DNA of 34,054 bases. Source: Acidobacteriota bacterium. GTDB taxonomy: Bacteria; Acidobacteriota; Terriglobia; Bryobacterales; Bryobacteraceae. Position numbers and translations under genes: made by a program. This document shows positions 7,198-16,374 of this stretch, piece by piece (the stretch's first letter is position 1; the number at the start of each line of letters is the position of its first letter). The notes beneath the pieces are model-generated. The model saw only the letters and a program-made list of their open reading frames with translations, had not been told where the DNA came from and ran no database searches. Location: positions 1 through 34,054 of the forward strand of contig JACQZR010000297.1 in NCBI GenBank assembly GCA_016213775.1, written 5' to 3'.

Positions 7198-8310
7198 ATG
7201 CGCAGCCCATACTTATCTGCTCTGTTCCTGACAGTCGCCGCCGGCAGTGGCAACGCTATTGAACCGGCCAATCCGAATGCCTCGCAAAGTGCGCGCAAGG
7301 TGCTGAAGTATCTTTATGACCTCCCCAACCGCAAGGACAACCGGCTGATCTCGGGTCACCTGGCGGGCGGCTCCACCGGTCCCGGCGTGCAGGATGGAGG
7401 CTACCGGTTCAGGATGAGTGAGATCAACTACCTGCACGAGGTCTCCGGCCAGTGGGTCGGGTTGATCGGCGCCGACTACTGCGTGGGCTGGATCGACTAT
7501 CCGAATCCGCTCGAAAGCCAGATGTACTACAAGGACGTCAACCGGGGGTTGATCGACTATTGGAACAAAGGCGGCTTGGTCGCGATCACCCACCATCAGT
7601 TCGATCCGCGCGAGTTGTACACCGACGGCGGCCAGGCTTTCTTCCGCCAGGCGAAGACGCGACTGGATATCAGCCTCGTCTACACGCCCGGCACCACCGA
7701 GTACGACAACTTTCGCGTCATCATGGACCGCTGGGCGGAGGGTCTGCAGGAGCTGGAAGACCACGGCGTCGTGGTACTGTGGAGGCCCTTCAACGAGGCG
7801 ACCCACGACGGCAAATGGTGGGGTGTTGCTCCACCCGAATCTTTCAAGAAGCTCTACCGCTACACGTTCGATTACATGACCCGCGTCAAGGGACTCGACA
7901 ACCTCCTTTGGGTCTATGATGGGCATGCGCTCAAAGGCGTCAACGCGTTTACGCTCTCCCACTACCCCGGCGACGAGTTTGTGGACGTCGTCGGTCTCAC
8001 CATGAATTGGGATTCAGGGGAGCCTCTCCAGCCAACTCACCCCTATCCCAACAAGGTGTTCGCTTGTGTCGAGTTCAACGTGCGCACGCAACTGCCAGGC
8101 CACACGATCCAGCGGGAATACGACTATATGAAGAAGCTGGAGACAGTGAAGACGCACTTGCCGTACGCCTCGTATTTCATGAGCTGGGACCGGATCTGGG
8201 GCCCGTACGGCCGCGGAACACCCGAGAGCGTCCGCCAGCTCTACAACGATCCTTGGGTCGCCAATCGCGGAGAGATCCCCTGGCAGAAGGTTGACCTCAA
8301 GCGCCGGTAG
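7198..8310 (+). CDS. Secreted GH26-like glycoside hydrolase (beta-mannanase type)
   Basis: About 370 residues, a (beta/alpha)8 enzyme of the GH26 kind, most of whose members are endo-beta-1,4-mannanases, with some xylanases and lichenases. The leader MRSPYLSALFLTVAAGSGNA is a short Sec signal peptide. Evidence for GH26: an early NRLISGHLAGG, GLIGADYC, the LVAITHHQFDP strand, the acid/base motif VVLWRPFNE with E200 followed by KWWG, and a candidate nucleophile E292 in FACVEFN; the 92-residue spacing fits the family. The ATG at 7198 is preferred over an upstream ATG at 6976, since the extra 74 residues would be translated from the repeat-rich promoter region. The M14 peptidase gene follows after 24 bp. 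The precise substrate is not shown by sequence. Confidence 0.82.
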   Translation: MRSPYLSALFLTVAAGSGNAIEPANPNASQSARKVLKYLYDLPNRKDNRLISGHLAGGSTGPGVQDGGYRFRMSEINYLHEVSGQWVGLIGADYCVGWIDYPNPLESQMYYKDVNRGLIDYWNKGGLVAITHHQFDPRELYTDGGQAFFRQAKTRLDISLVYTPGTTEYDNFRVIMDRWAEGLQELEDHGVVVLWRPFNEATHDGKWWGVAPPESFKKLYRYTFDYMTRVKGLDNLLWVYDGHALKGVNAFTLSHYPGDEFVDVVGLTMNWDSGEPLQPTHPYPNKVFACVEFNVRTQLPGHTIQREYDYMKKLETVKTHLPYASYFMSWDRIWGPYGRGTPESVRQLYNDPWVANRGEIPWQKVDLKRR

Positions 8311-8334
8311 GCAGCAGCCTTTAAACTGGCGTCT

Positions 8335-9516
8335 ATGAAGCGAAGAGCCTTCGTCACAGCCGCCGCCGTCGCAGCAGCGCCCGCACAGGTGCAACCCCGG
8401 CGCGATTTTAAGGATATTCCCGAGGATTTTCTGCGCGAGCCCGACACCATCCCGCCCTTCTGGGTGGGCTCAGTGCAGGAGGTTACCGGGTTCCTGGACG
8501 CGAGGGTGCGCAAAGGCAAGGTCGCGGCAATCGGCAAAACCGCCGGTGGGCGTCCCATCCGCGCAGTCTTCTACGGCACTCCACGGGCGCGACGGGGCAG
8601 CACCACCTTCTCCGGATCGCTCGGCTTCCGGGACGTGAAGGCTTACCTCGGGCCCGATTCCGCTAAGAAAGTGTACTGGGGGATGTCCTCCGTGCACGGC
8701 GGCGAGTTTGAAGGAATCGTGGGCACGGTGAACCTGCTGGCGGTGATCGAGACCGGAAAGGATCTGCGCGGGCGTGAATGGCCTGAGATCACCGCCGCGG
8801 CAGAGAAGATCGACCGGCTGATCCTGATTCCAATCGCTAACGTGGATGGCCGCGCCCGCGTGCCGCTCCGCATGATCCGCCATCAAGGCACGTCGGACCG
8901 GGTTCACGAGTACTTCAACACGGGCGCCAAAGCGGACGGGTCCAATCTCGGCTGGCCCCAATGCAAGGAGTTCATCCCCCTCGATTTCACCAAGGTTCAG
9001 TTTCCCGGCGGCTATCCCAACGATGCCGGAGTCAACATCCAGCACGACGACTTCTTCGGTGTTCGGCAGCCCGAAACGGACGCACTGCTGGCGCTGGCGG
9101 CTCGCGAACGCCCGGACTTGACGATGAACATGCATACGGGAGCGCAGTTCATCCACCCGTTGCGATCATTCATCGAACCCGCACTCATGCCGTGGTTTGA
9201 AACGCTCTACCGCAGGATGATGAAGCGCTTCGCAATGGCCGGCTTGCAGCCGACTCGTGATGGCGAGCGCGAGTCGGATCCTGCGCGGGAGCGCATGAGC
9301 ACCTTCAACCTCGATACCGCCATCAACCTGCACTGCGGGGCGCTGGCGGTGCTGGTGGAGTCACCGGCTCATAATCACTCCAACGCCAAAAGAGACGGCA
9401 AGCTGGTCAACTTCACGCCGGAGGAACTGTTGGATGCTCAGCTCATCTGCCACCAGGAGGCCATGAAGTTCCTGGTGGAAACCGGTGGCCGGGTGAAATG
9501 GACCCCTCGCGCGTAG
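8335..9516 (+). CDS. Exported M14-family zinc metallopeptidase
   Basis: About 393 residues of the zinc carboxypeptidase (M14) family. Zinc ligands H121 and E124 are in VHGGEFEG, the third ligand H267 is in NMHTGAQF, and a late catalytic-type glutamate E342 is in VLVESPAHNH; these are in the order and spacing expected. The N-terminus MKRRAFVTAAAVAAAPAQ begins with a twin-arginine pair and an alanine-rich stretch, suggesting Tat export. M14 enzymes remove C-terminal residues from peptides, and some relatives cut amide bonds in cell-wall or side-chain substrates. Placed 24 bp after the GH26-like gene and 72 bp before the first receptor, it is probably co-transcribed with them. In this setting it may trim peptide parts of a glycoconjugate (inference). 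Confidence 0.85.
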   Translation: MKRRAFVTAAAVAAAPAQVQPRRDFKDIPEDFLREPDTIPPFWVGSVQEVTGFLDARVRKGKVAAIGKTAGGRPIRAVFYGTPRARRGSTTFSGSLGFRDVKAYLGPDSAKKVYWGMSSVHGGEFEGIVGTVNLLAVIETGKDLRGREWPEITAAAEKIDRLILIPIANVDGRARVPLRMIRHQGTSDRVHEYFNTGAKADGSNLGWPQCKEFIPLDFTKVQFPGGYPNDAGVNIQHDDFFGVRQPETDALLALAARERPDLTMNMHTGAQFIHPLRSFIEPALMPWFETLYRRMMKRFAMAGLQPTRDGERESDPARERMSTFNLDTAINLHCGALAVLVESPAHNHSNAKRDGKLVNFTPEELLDAQLICHQEAMKFLVETGGRVKWTPRA

Positions 9517-9588
9517 CCCCAAAAAACAGGCAACTCTCCGCGCGTAATCGTCTAGAATGAATGCAGCGTGTAAGGGGGTCGCGCCGAA

Positions 9589-12500
9589 TTGCGTCTGGTG
9601 TTGGGCTGCCTCGGGGTTGCTCTGCTGGCGATTGGTGCAGGCGGTACTTTGTCCGCGCAGACGCGAGCCGCACGCCTCACCGGCATCATTACGGATTCAT
9701 CGGGAGCCGTCGTGATTGCGGCCCGCATTGTCGCCACCAATCCCGACACCGGCATCAAGCGCACCGCCCAATCCAATAATCAGGGCGTTTATGTTCTGCC
9801 GTTGCTTGACCCGGGCAACTACGGTCTTCTGGTTAGCAAAGAAGGCTTCCGCTCGGTCAGCCGGACCGGAGTCGCTTTGCACGTGAACGACTCGGTGCAA
9901 GTCGACTTCACCTTGGAAGTCGGCATTCTGGCGGAGGTTGTCACGGTAAACGCCGGCACACCTGTGCTGGAGGCCACTGGAGCCAGCCAGAGCGTGGTGA
10001 TCGGAAATGTCAGGATCGCCAACCTGCCGTTGAACGGCCGCAACGCCTACCAGCTTTCGGCGCTCGCGCCAGGTGTGATTCCGGGCAGCGGATTCGAGGA
10101 AGCGGTCACCATCAACCGCATGAACAACATCAACGTGAATGGCGGGGCCAGCTTCAACAATGAGGTGCTGCTCGATGGCGCCTCCAATGTCATCGCCGGT
10201 CATAACCAGATTGCGCTGACTCCTTCGGCCGACACGGTTCAGGAATTCCGCGTGCAGACCACACAGTATTCGGCTGAGTTCGGCCGCACCGGTGGAGGGG
10301 TGGTCAATGTGGCCACCAAGTCCGGCACTAACGAATTCCACGGGACTGCCTATCACTACCTGCGCAACAAGGTTCTCAAGGCCAACAACTTCTTCAACAA
10401 CCGCGCCAGCGTCGCGCGTGCGCCTTTCGTACACAACCAGTTTGGCGCCACTGCGGGCGGACCGGTCGTCCGCAACCGCTCATTCGTGTTCCTGGGATAT
10501 GAGGGCTACCGCGTCCGTCAAGCGCAGAACTTCACCGGCAGTGTGCCAACTGAAGCGCAGCGGCGCGGGGACTTCAGCCGGACCTTCACCAGCGACGGCC
10601 AACCAGTCGTGATCTACGATCCCTACACCACGCGCCTGATCAATGGGGCCTGGCGGCGGGATTCCTTTCCCGCCCATCTTATTCCCGCTTCGAGATTCGA
10701 TCCGGTGGCGGTGAAGGCGACGCCCTACTATCCGCTGCCGAACCAGCCGGGCATCGGAGCGTCGGCTGCGGGGAACTTCCTCTCCAACGCCTCGGCGACA
10801 GACGATCTGAATATGTTGACCGGCCGGGTGGATCACGCCTTCAGCCAGGGCAACCGGCTCTTCGTAAGGGCCAGCCGCAACGGCCGCCTGCAGGGTCCGC
10901 CGAATTTCTTCGGCAACCTCGCCACGTCCAACTCCTTCGGGCCGACCAGCGGCGTGGACTGGCACGTGACTGCCAACGATACGCACACATTCAACGCCCA
11001 AACTGTCCTCGAACTCCGGGCTGGCTACGCCCTCAATGCCGAGGAGCGCGAACCGGAAAGCCTGGGATTCGATCTGACCTCCCTGGGGCTGCCTGCGGCC
11101 TTCCAAGCGCAGGCACAGGCGCGCTACTTCCCAACCATTTCCACCGGCTACAGCATCCTCGGTCCTAGCTCTTTCAGCTATTGGGGGCAAGGCAGCCAGA
11201 CACGCTCGCTCGCAGGCAGCCTCACTCACGTGCGCGGCCGGCACACCCTGAAGGCGGGCGGTGAGGCGCGCATCCTGAACCACAACTCGTGGCAGGCGCC
11301 CTCGGCTTCAGGTGTCTTCAATGCGACGGCTCTGATGACGAGGGGACCCGACCCGGACCTCGCGTCTCGCTCCGCCGGAGACGGTTACGCCTCATTCCTG
11401 CTCGGCACATTGAGCGGAGCACAAGCGCGCAAGACTGCGGACACGGCCTACTGGAACACCTATTGGGCCGTCTATCTCCAAAACGACATCCGCGTCCTGT
11501 CGAACCTCGTGTTGAACCTGGGGCTCCGTTACGGCTATGAGACGCCGCGTGCAGAGCGCTGGAACCGTCTGGCCTGGTTCAACCCTTCCATTGCGAACCC
11601 GGTTGCGAACGACATCGCCTGGAGCGGCAGTCCGATCCGGGGTGGGCTGCAATTCGCCGGCGTGGACGGCCCGCGCGGGTGGTCGGAACCGGATCGCAAC
11701 AACGTTGAGCCGCGTTTCGGCTTTGCCTGGCAGGCGGTCCGGAACATGGTGCTCCGCGGCGGTTATGGGATCAGCTACCTCAGCAATGGTACGTCGCACA
11801 ATGGCTACGGCGCCGGCCAGGAAGGATTTAGCAGAGCCACGAGCGAAGTCTTCACGCCAGACGGGCGCACGGCGATAAAGCGGCTGCACGAGGCATTTGC
11901 CGGCGGCCTGCTCGAGCCAACCGGATCAAGCCTCGGCCCGTACACGCTATTGGGATCGTCCATCAACGCCAACCTGCGAAACCTGCGAGTCGGCTACAGC
12001 CAGCAGTGGAGCCTCAACGTTCAGCGCGAGCTTCCTGGCGGCTGGCTGCTCGAAGCAGGCTATGCCGGCAGCCGGGGCGTGAAGATCCCTACGACGTTCG
12101 CTATGAACCAGCTCAGTGCGGAGCAAATGCAGTTGGGAGATGCGCTTCTGGAGAATGTCTCCAACCCGTTCTTCGGCCACCCCGCGGTAAGCGGCGCCCT
12201 GGCCGGGAGAACCATCCAACGGCGTCAGCTTCTGCGTCCCTATCCGCAGTTCGAGAACGTCTCATTCCCATTTCGCGAGGCTGGCAGTTCCACTTTTCAC
12301 TCCTTCCAGGCACGCGTGGAGAGACGGTCGGCGCATGGCCTGGACCTCTTGGCGTCCTACACCAATTCCAAGCTGATTTCCGACAGCACCAGCGGCAAGC
12401 CGTTTGTCGGTGATGACCAGCCGGGCGCACAGAACGCCTACAACCTCCGGGCGGAACGGTCCGTAGCGCCGCAGGACGTATCGCAACGGCTCAGCGCTTC

Positions 12501-12987
12501 CGCGCTTTACGAGCTTCCGTTCGATAGGGGCGGGCGCCTGCTGGGAGGCTGGCAGTTGAACGCGATCGCCACTCTCTCCACAGGGCAAGTGATCTCGGTC
12601 GGCACTGCCAACGAGTCGTTCGCCTACAACCAGGGTGCGCGCCCGCATTCGACGGGGCGTAGCGCCGCCTCTTCCACACCCTCGATCGATCGCTGGTTCG
12701 ATACATCGGCTTTCGTGCAGCCGGCACGCTTCACCTTCGGCAACCTCGGCCGCACGCTGCCCGATGTCCGTACAGACGGGATTGCCAACCTCGATTTCGG
12801 GATTCTCAAACACTTTCAGCTTGTCGAGCGCCTGAAGCTACAGTTCCGCGCGGAATTCTTCAATGCGCTCAACAGCCCTCGCTTCGGGCGCCCGGGAGAG
12901 AACCACTTCGCCAATAACTTCGGCGTAGTAAGCGCCCAGGCCAACGCTCCACGCGAGATTCAGTTCGGGCTCAGGCTGATTTTCTAG
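9589..12987 (+). CDS. Oar-like TonB-dependent receptor, copy 1 (paralogue of copy 3)
   Basis: A 1132-residue outer-membrane receptor. A signal peptide ends in GAGGTLSAQ. Residues about 22-105 form a carboxypeptidase-regulatory-like beta-sandwich (ITDSSGAVVIAARIVATNPDTG, then YGLLVSKEGFRS). The plug domain follows with NLPLNGRNAYQLSALAPG, GGASFNNEVLLDGA, and QYSAEFGRTGGGVVN. The remainder is a 22-stranded-barrel-type region (LNLGLRYGYETPR, ELPFDRGGRLLGG, LQFRAEFFNALNSPRFG) ending in LRLIF with a terminal aromatic, as needed for barrel insertion. The start is TTG 9589 with AAGGGGG about 10 nt upstream; no ATG gives a complete leader. These receptors take up large substrates with TonB energy. 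It closely resembles copy 3 over its whole length. Confidence 0.92.
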   Translation: MRLVLGCLGVALLAIGAGGTLSAQTRAARLTGIITDSSGAVVIAARIVATNPDTGIKRTAQSNNQGVYVLPLLDPGNYGLLVSKEGFRSVSRTGVALHVNDSVQVDFTLEVGILAEVVTVNAGTPVLEATGASQSVVIGNVRIANLPLNGRNAYQLSALAPGVIPGSGFEEAVTINRMNNINVNGGASFNNEVLLDGASNVIAGHNQIALTPSADTVQEFRVQTTQYSAEFGRTGGGVVNVATKSGTNEFHGTAYHYLRNKVLKANNFFNNRASVARAPFVHNQFGATAGGPVVRNRSFVFLGYEGYRVRQAQNFTGSVPTEAQRRGDFSRTFTSDGQPVVIYDPYTTRLINGAWRRDSFPAHLIPASRFDPVAVKATPYYPLPNQPGIGASAAGNFLSNASATDDLNMLTGRVDHAFSQGNRLFVRASRNGRLQGPPNFFGNLATSNSFGPTSGVDWHVTANDTHTFNAQTVLELRAGYALNAEEREPESLGFDLTSLGLPAAFQAQAQARYFPTISTGYSILGPSSFSYWGQGSQTRSLAGSLTHVRGRHTLKAGGEARILNHNSWQAPSASGVFNATALMTRGPDPDLASRSAGDGYASFLLGTLSGAQARKTADTAYWNTYWAVYLQNDIRVLSNLVLNLGLRYGYETPRAERWNRLAWFNPSIANPVANDIAWSGSPIRGGLQFAGVDGPRGWSEPDRNNVEPRFGFAWQAVRNMVLRGGYGISYLSNGTSHNGYGAGQEGFSRATSEVFTPDGRTAIKRLHEAFAGGLLEPTGSSLGPYTLLGSSINANLRNLRVGYSQQWSLNVQRELPGGWLLEAGYAGSRGVKIPTTFAMNQLSAEQMQLGDALLENVSNPFFGHPAVSGALAGRTIQRRQLLRPYPQFENVSFPFREAGSSTFHSFQARVERRSAHGLDLLASYTNSKLISDSTSGKPFVGDDQPGAQNAYNLRAERSVAPQDVSQRLSASALYELPFDRGGRLLGGWQLNAIATLSTGQVISVGTANESFAYNQGARPHSTGRSAASSTPSIDRWFDTSAFVQPARFTFGNLGRTLPDVRTDGIANLDFGILKHFQLVERLKLQFRAEFFNALNSPRFGRPGENHFANNFGVVSAQANAPREIQFGLRLIF

Positions 12988-13038
12988 CCACGCACTTCTT
13001 GTCCCCCGCCCCATCGCCAAAGTAGCACATGCATACAC

Positions 13039-16000
13039 ATGCAGAGTTGTATCATTGCGGTTCTGTTGCTCGGCTTGGCGCTGCACACGGCCGGAGCCCA
13101 GCCGTCCGCCGGAACGATCACGGGGATCGTCGCGGACTCCTCCGGCGCGTCTATCGCCGGTTGTGAGGTTCTCATTACCAACAGCGATACCGGTGTCGCG
13201 CGGCGCACGCGAACGAACGCCGAGGGTGTCTTCGTAGCGCCAGGTCTCATCTCCGGTCCGTACCAGGTGGAGATGCAGGCGTCGGGGTTTCGCAGGAAAC
13301 TGTTCCGGCGCGTCGTATTGCAGCTCGGCCAGGAACTGCGGCTGGATACTACACTGGAACTCGGTCCTGTCGCCGAGTCGGTGGATGTCACCGCCGAGAT
13401 CTCCCCACTGCAGCAGGAAACGGCCGAGGTCAGCGATACGTTTACCACGGACCAGGTTCGCGACATGCCGCTCAACAGCCGGAATCCGCTGGGCATTCTC
13501 GATCTGGCAGCGGGTGTGACAGCCGCTGGCGACGATCCCAGCAAACTGGGCTACGACTCCTATGCCACGTTCAACGGCAGCCAGGCGCTGGGGAATTCCT
13601 TCCAAATCGACGGCGCCTCTGTGCAGCATGTGACTGGCTGGGTGGAATCGGTCGGGTCCATCGAATCCATTTCCGAGTTCAAGGTCTTGTCCCATACCTA
13701 CTCAGCCGAATTCGGGCGCACCTCCGGCGGTGTGGTGACCTTCGCGGTGCGCAGTGGGACGAACAAACTGCACGGCAGCGCTTACGAGTACCAGCGCAAC
13801 ACCAGGTTCAACGCCAACAACTGGGCCAGCAATGCCCGAGGTATCGAGGAGCCAACCCGCAGCCGCAACGAGTTTGGGGCCACGCTGGGCGGCCCCGTGC
13901 CCGGCATGAAGCGCAAACTGTTCTACTTCGCGAGCTACGAAGGCCAGGTCGACAATGCACCTGTCACCTTCACCCGTACCATTCCCGAACTTACGTTACG
14001 CGGCGGCGACTTCAGCGCTACGCCCGTGGTTGTCAAGGATCCCCTGTCGGGGCAACCCTTCGCCGGAAACGCGATTCCTGCCAGCCGTCTGGACCCCGCT
14101 GCCGTCAAGCTGATGAGTCTGTTCCCGGCGCCAAACACAGAGGGCACGCTGGCCGCGCGCTATGGCATCCACACGAGCAATTGGGTACGTGCCGCCGCCA
14201 ACCGCCTCTTCTTCAATTACGGCATCATGCGGCTGGACTACAACGCCACCAACAAGGACAAACTGTTCCTGACGTTTTCGCACATCAACGAAGACCGGGA
14301 CTGGGCGCAGGACTTCGAGAGTCCCATCAACTCGCAAGCGAGCCCGGCTTGGCGGAATATGCGCCGCGCCACCTTCAGCTACTCCCGCTTTGTGCGCCCG
14401 CACCTGATGAACGAACTCATCTTGACTGCACAGCGGGACCCGTTAAAGGATCTGCCGCGATACGCCGGCTACGATGTCACCAAAGAACTGGGCATTCAGC
14501 GAAGGGTCGGGGATTCAATCCCCAACATCACTCTCTCCGGAGGCTATGGCACTTACGGCAATAGCAAGGAGCGGCGCCACATCAACCAGCCCATCGGGTT
14601 GAGCGACGCCGTCACCTGGGTGCGCGGACGCCACACCATGAAGTTCGGAGCACAGATCTATCAGACCCAATACTGGTATCACGGCACGGAGCTGAGCGAC
14701 AACAGCGGGTCCTACACCTTCACGGGCGAGGTCACCGGCGGACTGAACAACCCCGTCAATTCGCTCGCGGATCTGTTGTCGGGAAACGTCAAGACCGCGC
14801 TCGTCCGCGTCCTCCAGATCCCCGTGAACCGCATGAACTATGCGGCCGGCGTGTTCTTCAATGACACCTGGAAGGTCACGCGCCGGCTGACCCTGAACCT
14901 CGGGTTGCGGCAGGACATGGAGACACGTCAGATCATCAAGAACGATGTCTACTCACGAGTGGATCCTGGGACCGGAGACTTGCTCGTTCCCGGACGCAAC
15001 GCCAGCCGCAATCTCAACCTATCCACGCATTGGAACAGCGTGGCGCCTCGTTTCGGCACGGCCTATTCGCTCGGCGACAAGACCGTCATCCGCACGGGCG
15101 TGGCGCTTTTTTATTCAACCTTCTGGGTGAATAACGGCACTCTGGTCACCTACCCTGGCTGGACCGTAAGCCAGGCGTTTCCCGACCAGGGACTGGGCAA
15201 GGCGCAGCCATTCACGTTCTCGCAGGGTTTCCCAGTGGAGTCGGTGACTGGGGTTAGCGATCCGCTCGAGGTGTTTCGCAGCGCCACCCCGCAAAAACCC
15301 CTGACGGTGGAGAGCGTCACCTATCGGCAGTCCGAAGGCTTGCCGCGCAGCCTGCAGTGGAATTTCGGCATCCAGCGAAAGCTGCCTTTTCGGAGCGTCA
15401 TCGAGACGGCCTACGTCGCCAGCCGCGCTGATCGCCTGGCACGCTCGACGCCAGGCAACAGCCCGACGCTCGACCGCGCGCCCGAGGCCGTGATTCAACG
15501 AAAGCCCATCCAGCAACTGCGGCCATTTTCGAACGTCGGCGCCTTCAATGTAGTCAGCTACGACGGCACGGCCGACTACCACTCGCTTCAAATCAAGGTC
15601 AACCGCCGCTTCAGCGGCGGCTTCAGTGTGAATGCCAACTTCACCTTCTCGAAGAACATGGACAGCTTCTCCAACTATCAGGGGTCGTACCAGATTCCGT
15701 GGCAGTTCCCCGAGATCGAGCACGCTCTCTCGACGTTGGACCGGACGCGCATGCTGACCATCGGGTGGCTGTGGCGCCTGCCGTTCGGTAAAGGCCAACC
15801 ACTGTTCGGCGGCAATCGCCTGTTCTCGGCTGTTCTCGGCGGTTTCCAGTTCAACGGCATCATGAAGGCGAACGACGGCATGCCTCTGACGATTCGCCAG
15901 AGCAACACGAACACGATCCTGTCGGCGCAAAGGCCCGATGTCATCGATCCCAGCAACCTGAGCGGCAGAGTGGCCGAACCGGCGTTCCTCGGCGCCAACC

Positions 16001-16305
16001 GCGTCTGGCTGATCGAACCCGGGAGTCCCGGCTTTCCGTTCCAGCCGTCGAGCAACGTGGGAATCGGCAACCTGGGACGCAACACTACGCGAGCGCCGGG
16101 TTCGCTCAATTTCAATCTCTCCCTGTTCCGCGAGTTCCGGGCCACCGACACAGTCAAGCTCCAACTTCGCGTCGAAGCATTCAACGCCATGAACCACGTC
16201 AATTTCCTGAGGCCCGATGTGAACATCTCGAACGCCGCATTCGGACGCATCTCGAACGCCTCCCCGGCCCGCCAGTTGCAGCTCGGCCTGCGGATGTCGT
16301 TTTAG
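13039..16305 (+). CDS. Oar-like TonB-dependent receptor, copy 2 (divergent)
   Basis: 1088 residues with the same layout: signal peptide MQSCIIAVLLLGLALHTAGA, a regulatory-like beta-sandwich (ITGIVADSSGASIAGCEV, then GPYQVEMQASGFRRK), a plug with DMPLNSRNPLGILDLAAG and TYSAEFGRTSGGVV, and a long barrel with GAQIYQTQYWY, LTLNLGLRQDMETR, LPFGKGQPLFGG and LRVEAFNAMNHVNF, ending in LGLRMSF. It differs clearly from its two neighbours: NSRN replaces NGRN and barrel sequences diverge throughout, so it probably binds another ligand or another part of the same ligand. ATG 13039 has no strong ribosome-binding site; ACATGCA is repeated at 13027 and 13037, the second copy covering the start codon. Gaps of 51 and 69 bp to the flanking receptors suggest one transcript. 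Confidence 0.92.
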   Translation: MQSCIIAVLLLGLALHTAGAQPSAGTITGIVADSSGASIAGCEVLITNSDTGVARRTRTNAEGVFVAPGLISGPYQVEMQASGFRRKLFRRVVLQLGQELRLDTTLELGPVAESVDVTAEISPLQQETAEVSDTFTTDQVRDMPLNSRNPLGILDLAAGVTAAGDDPSKLGYDSYATFNGSQALGNSFQIDGASVQHVTGWVESVGSIESISEFKVLSHTYSAEFGRTSGGVVTFAVRSGTNKLHGSAYEYQRNTRFNANNWASNARGIEEPTRSRNEFGATLGGPVPGMKRKLFYFASYEGQVDNAPVTFTRTIPELTLRGGDFSATPVVVKDPLSGQPFAGNAIPASRLDPAAVKLMSLFPAPNTEGTLAARYGIHTSNWVRAAANRLFFNYGIMRLDYNATNKDKLFLTFSHINEDRDWAQDFESPINSQASPAWRNMRRATFSYSRFVRPHLMNELILTAQRDPLKDLPRYAGYDVTKELGIQRRVGDSIPNITLSGGYGTYGNSKERRHINQPIGLSDAVTWVRGRHTMKFGAQIYQTQYWYHGTELSDNSGSYTFTGEVTGGLNNPVNSLADLLSGNVKTALVRVLQIPVNRMNYAAGVFFNDTWKVTRRLTLNLGLRQDMETRQIIKNDVYSRVDPGTGDLLVPGRNASRNLNLSTHWNSVAPRFGTAYSLGDKTVIRTGVALFYSTFWVNNGTLVTYPGWTVSQAFPDQGLGKAQPFTFSQGFPVESVTGVSDPLEVFRSATPQKPLTVESVTYRQSEGLPRSLQWNFGIQRKLPFRSVIETAYVASRADRLARSTPGNSPTLDRAPEAVIQRKPIQQLRPFSNVGAFNVVSYDGTADYHSLQIKVNRRFSGGFSVNANFTFSKNMDSFSNYQGSYQIPWQFPEIEHALSTLDRTRMLTIGWLWRLPFGKGQPLFGGNRLFSAVLGGFQFNGIMKANDGMPLTIRQSNTNTILSAQRPDVIDPSNLSGRVAEPAFLGANRVWLIEPGSPGFPFQPSSNVGIGNLGRNTTRAPGSLNFNLSLFREFRATDTVKLQLRVEAFNAMNHVNFLRPDVNISNAAFGRISNASPARQLQLGLRMSF

Positions 16306-16374
16306 GTTTCGCACTCCGCTTGTCCCCCGGGGCGCCTCGCCGCCGCCACATTCGCCTCAGAAGGAGAATGTCCA

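Noticed and set aside
13027-13043. ACATGCA direct repeat with 10-bp spacing at the start of receptor copy 2, as a third phased regulatory array
   Set aside because: Only two copies, partly palindromic (ATGCAT) and overlapping the start codon; no core shared with the clusters at 6976 and 7071.
15115-16314. Long minus-strand open frame opposite receptor copy 2
   Set aside because: Shadow caused by high GC and third-position bias; the plus strand has unmistakable receptor motifs.
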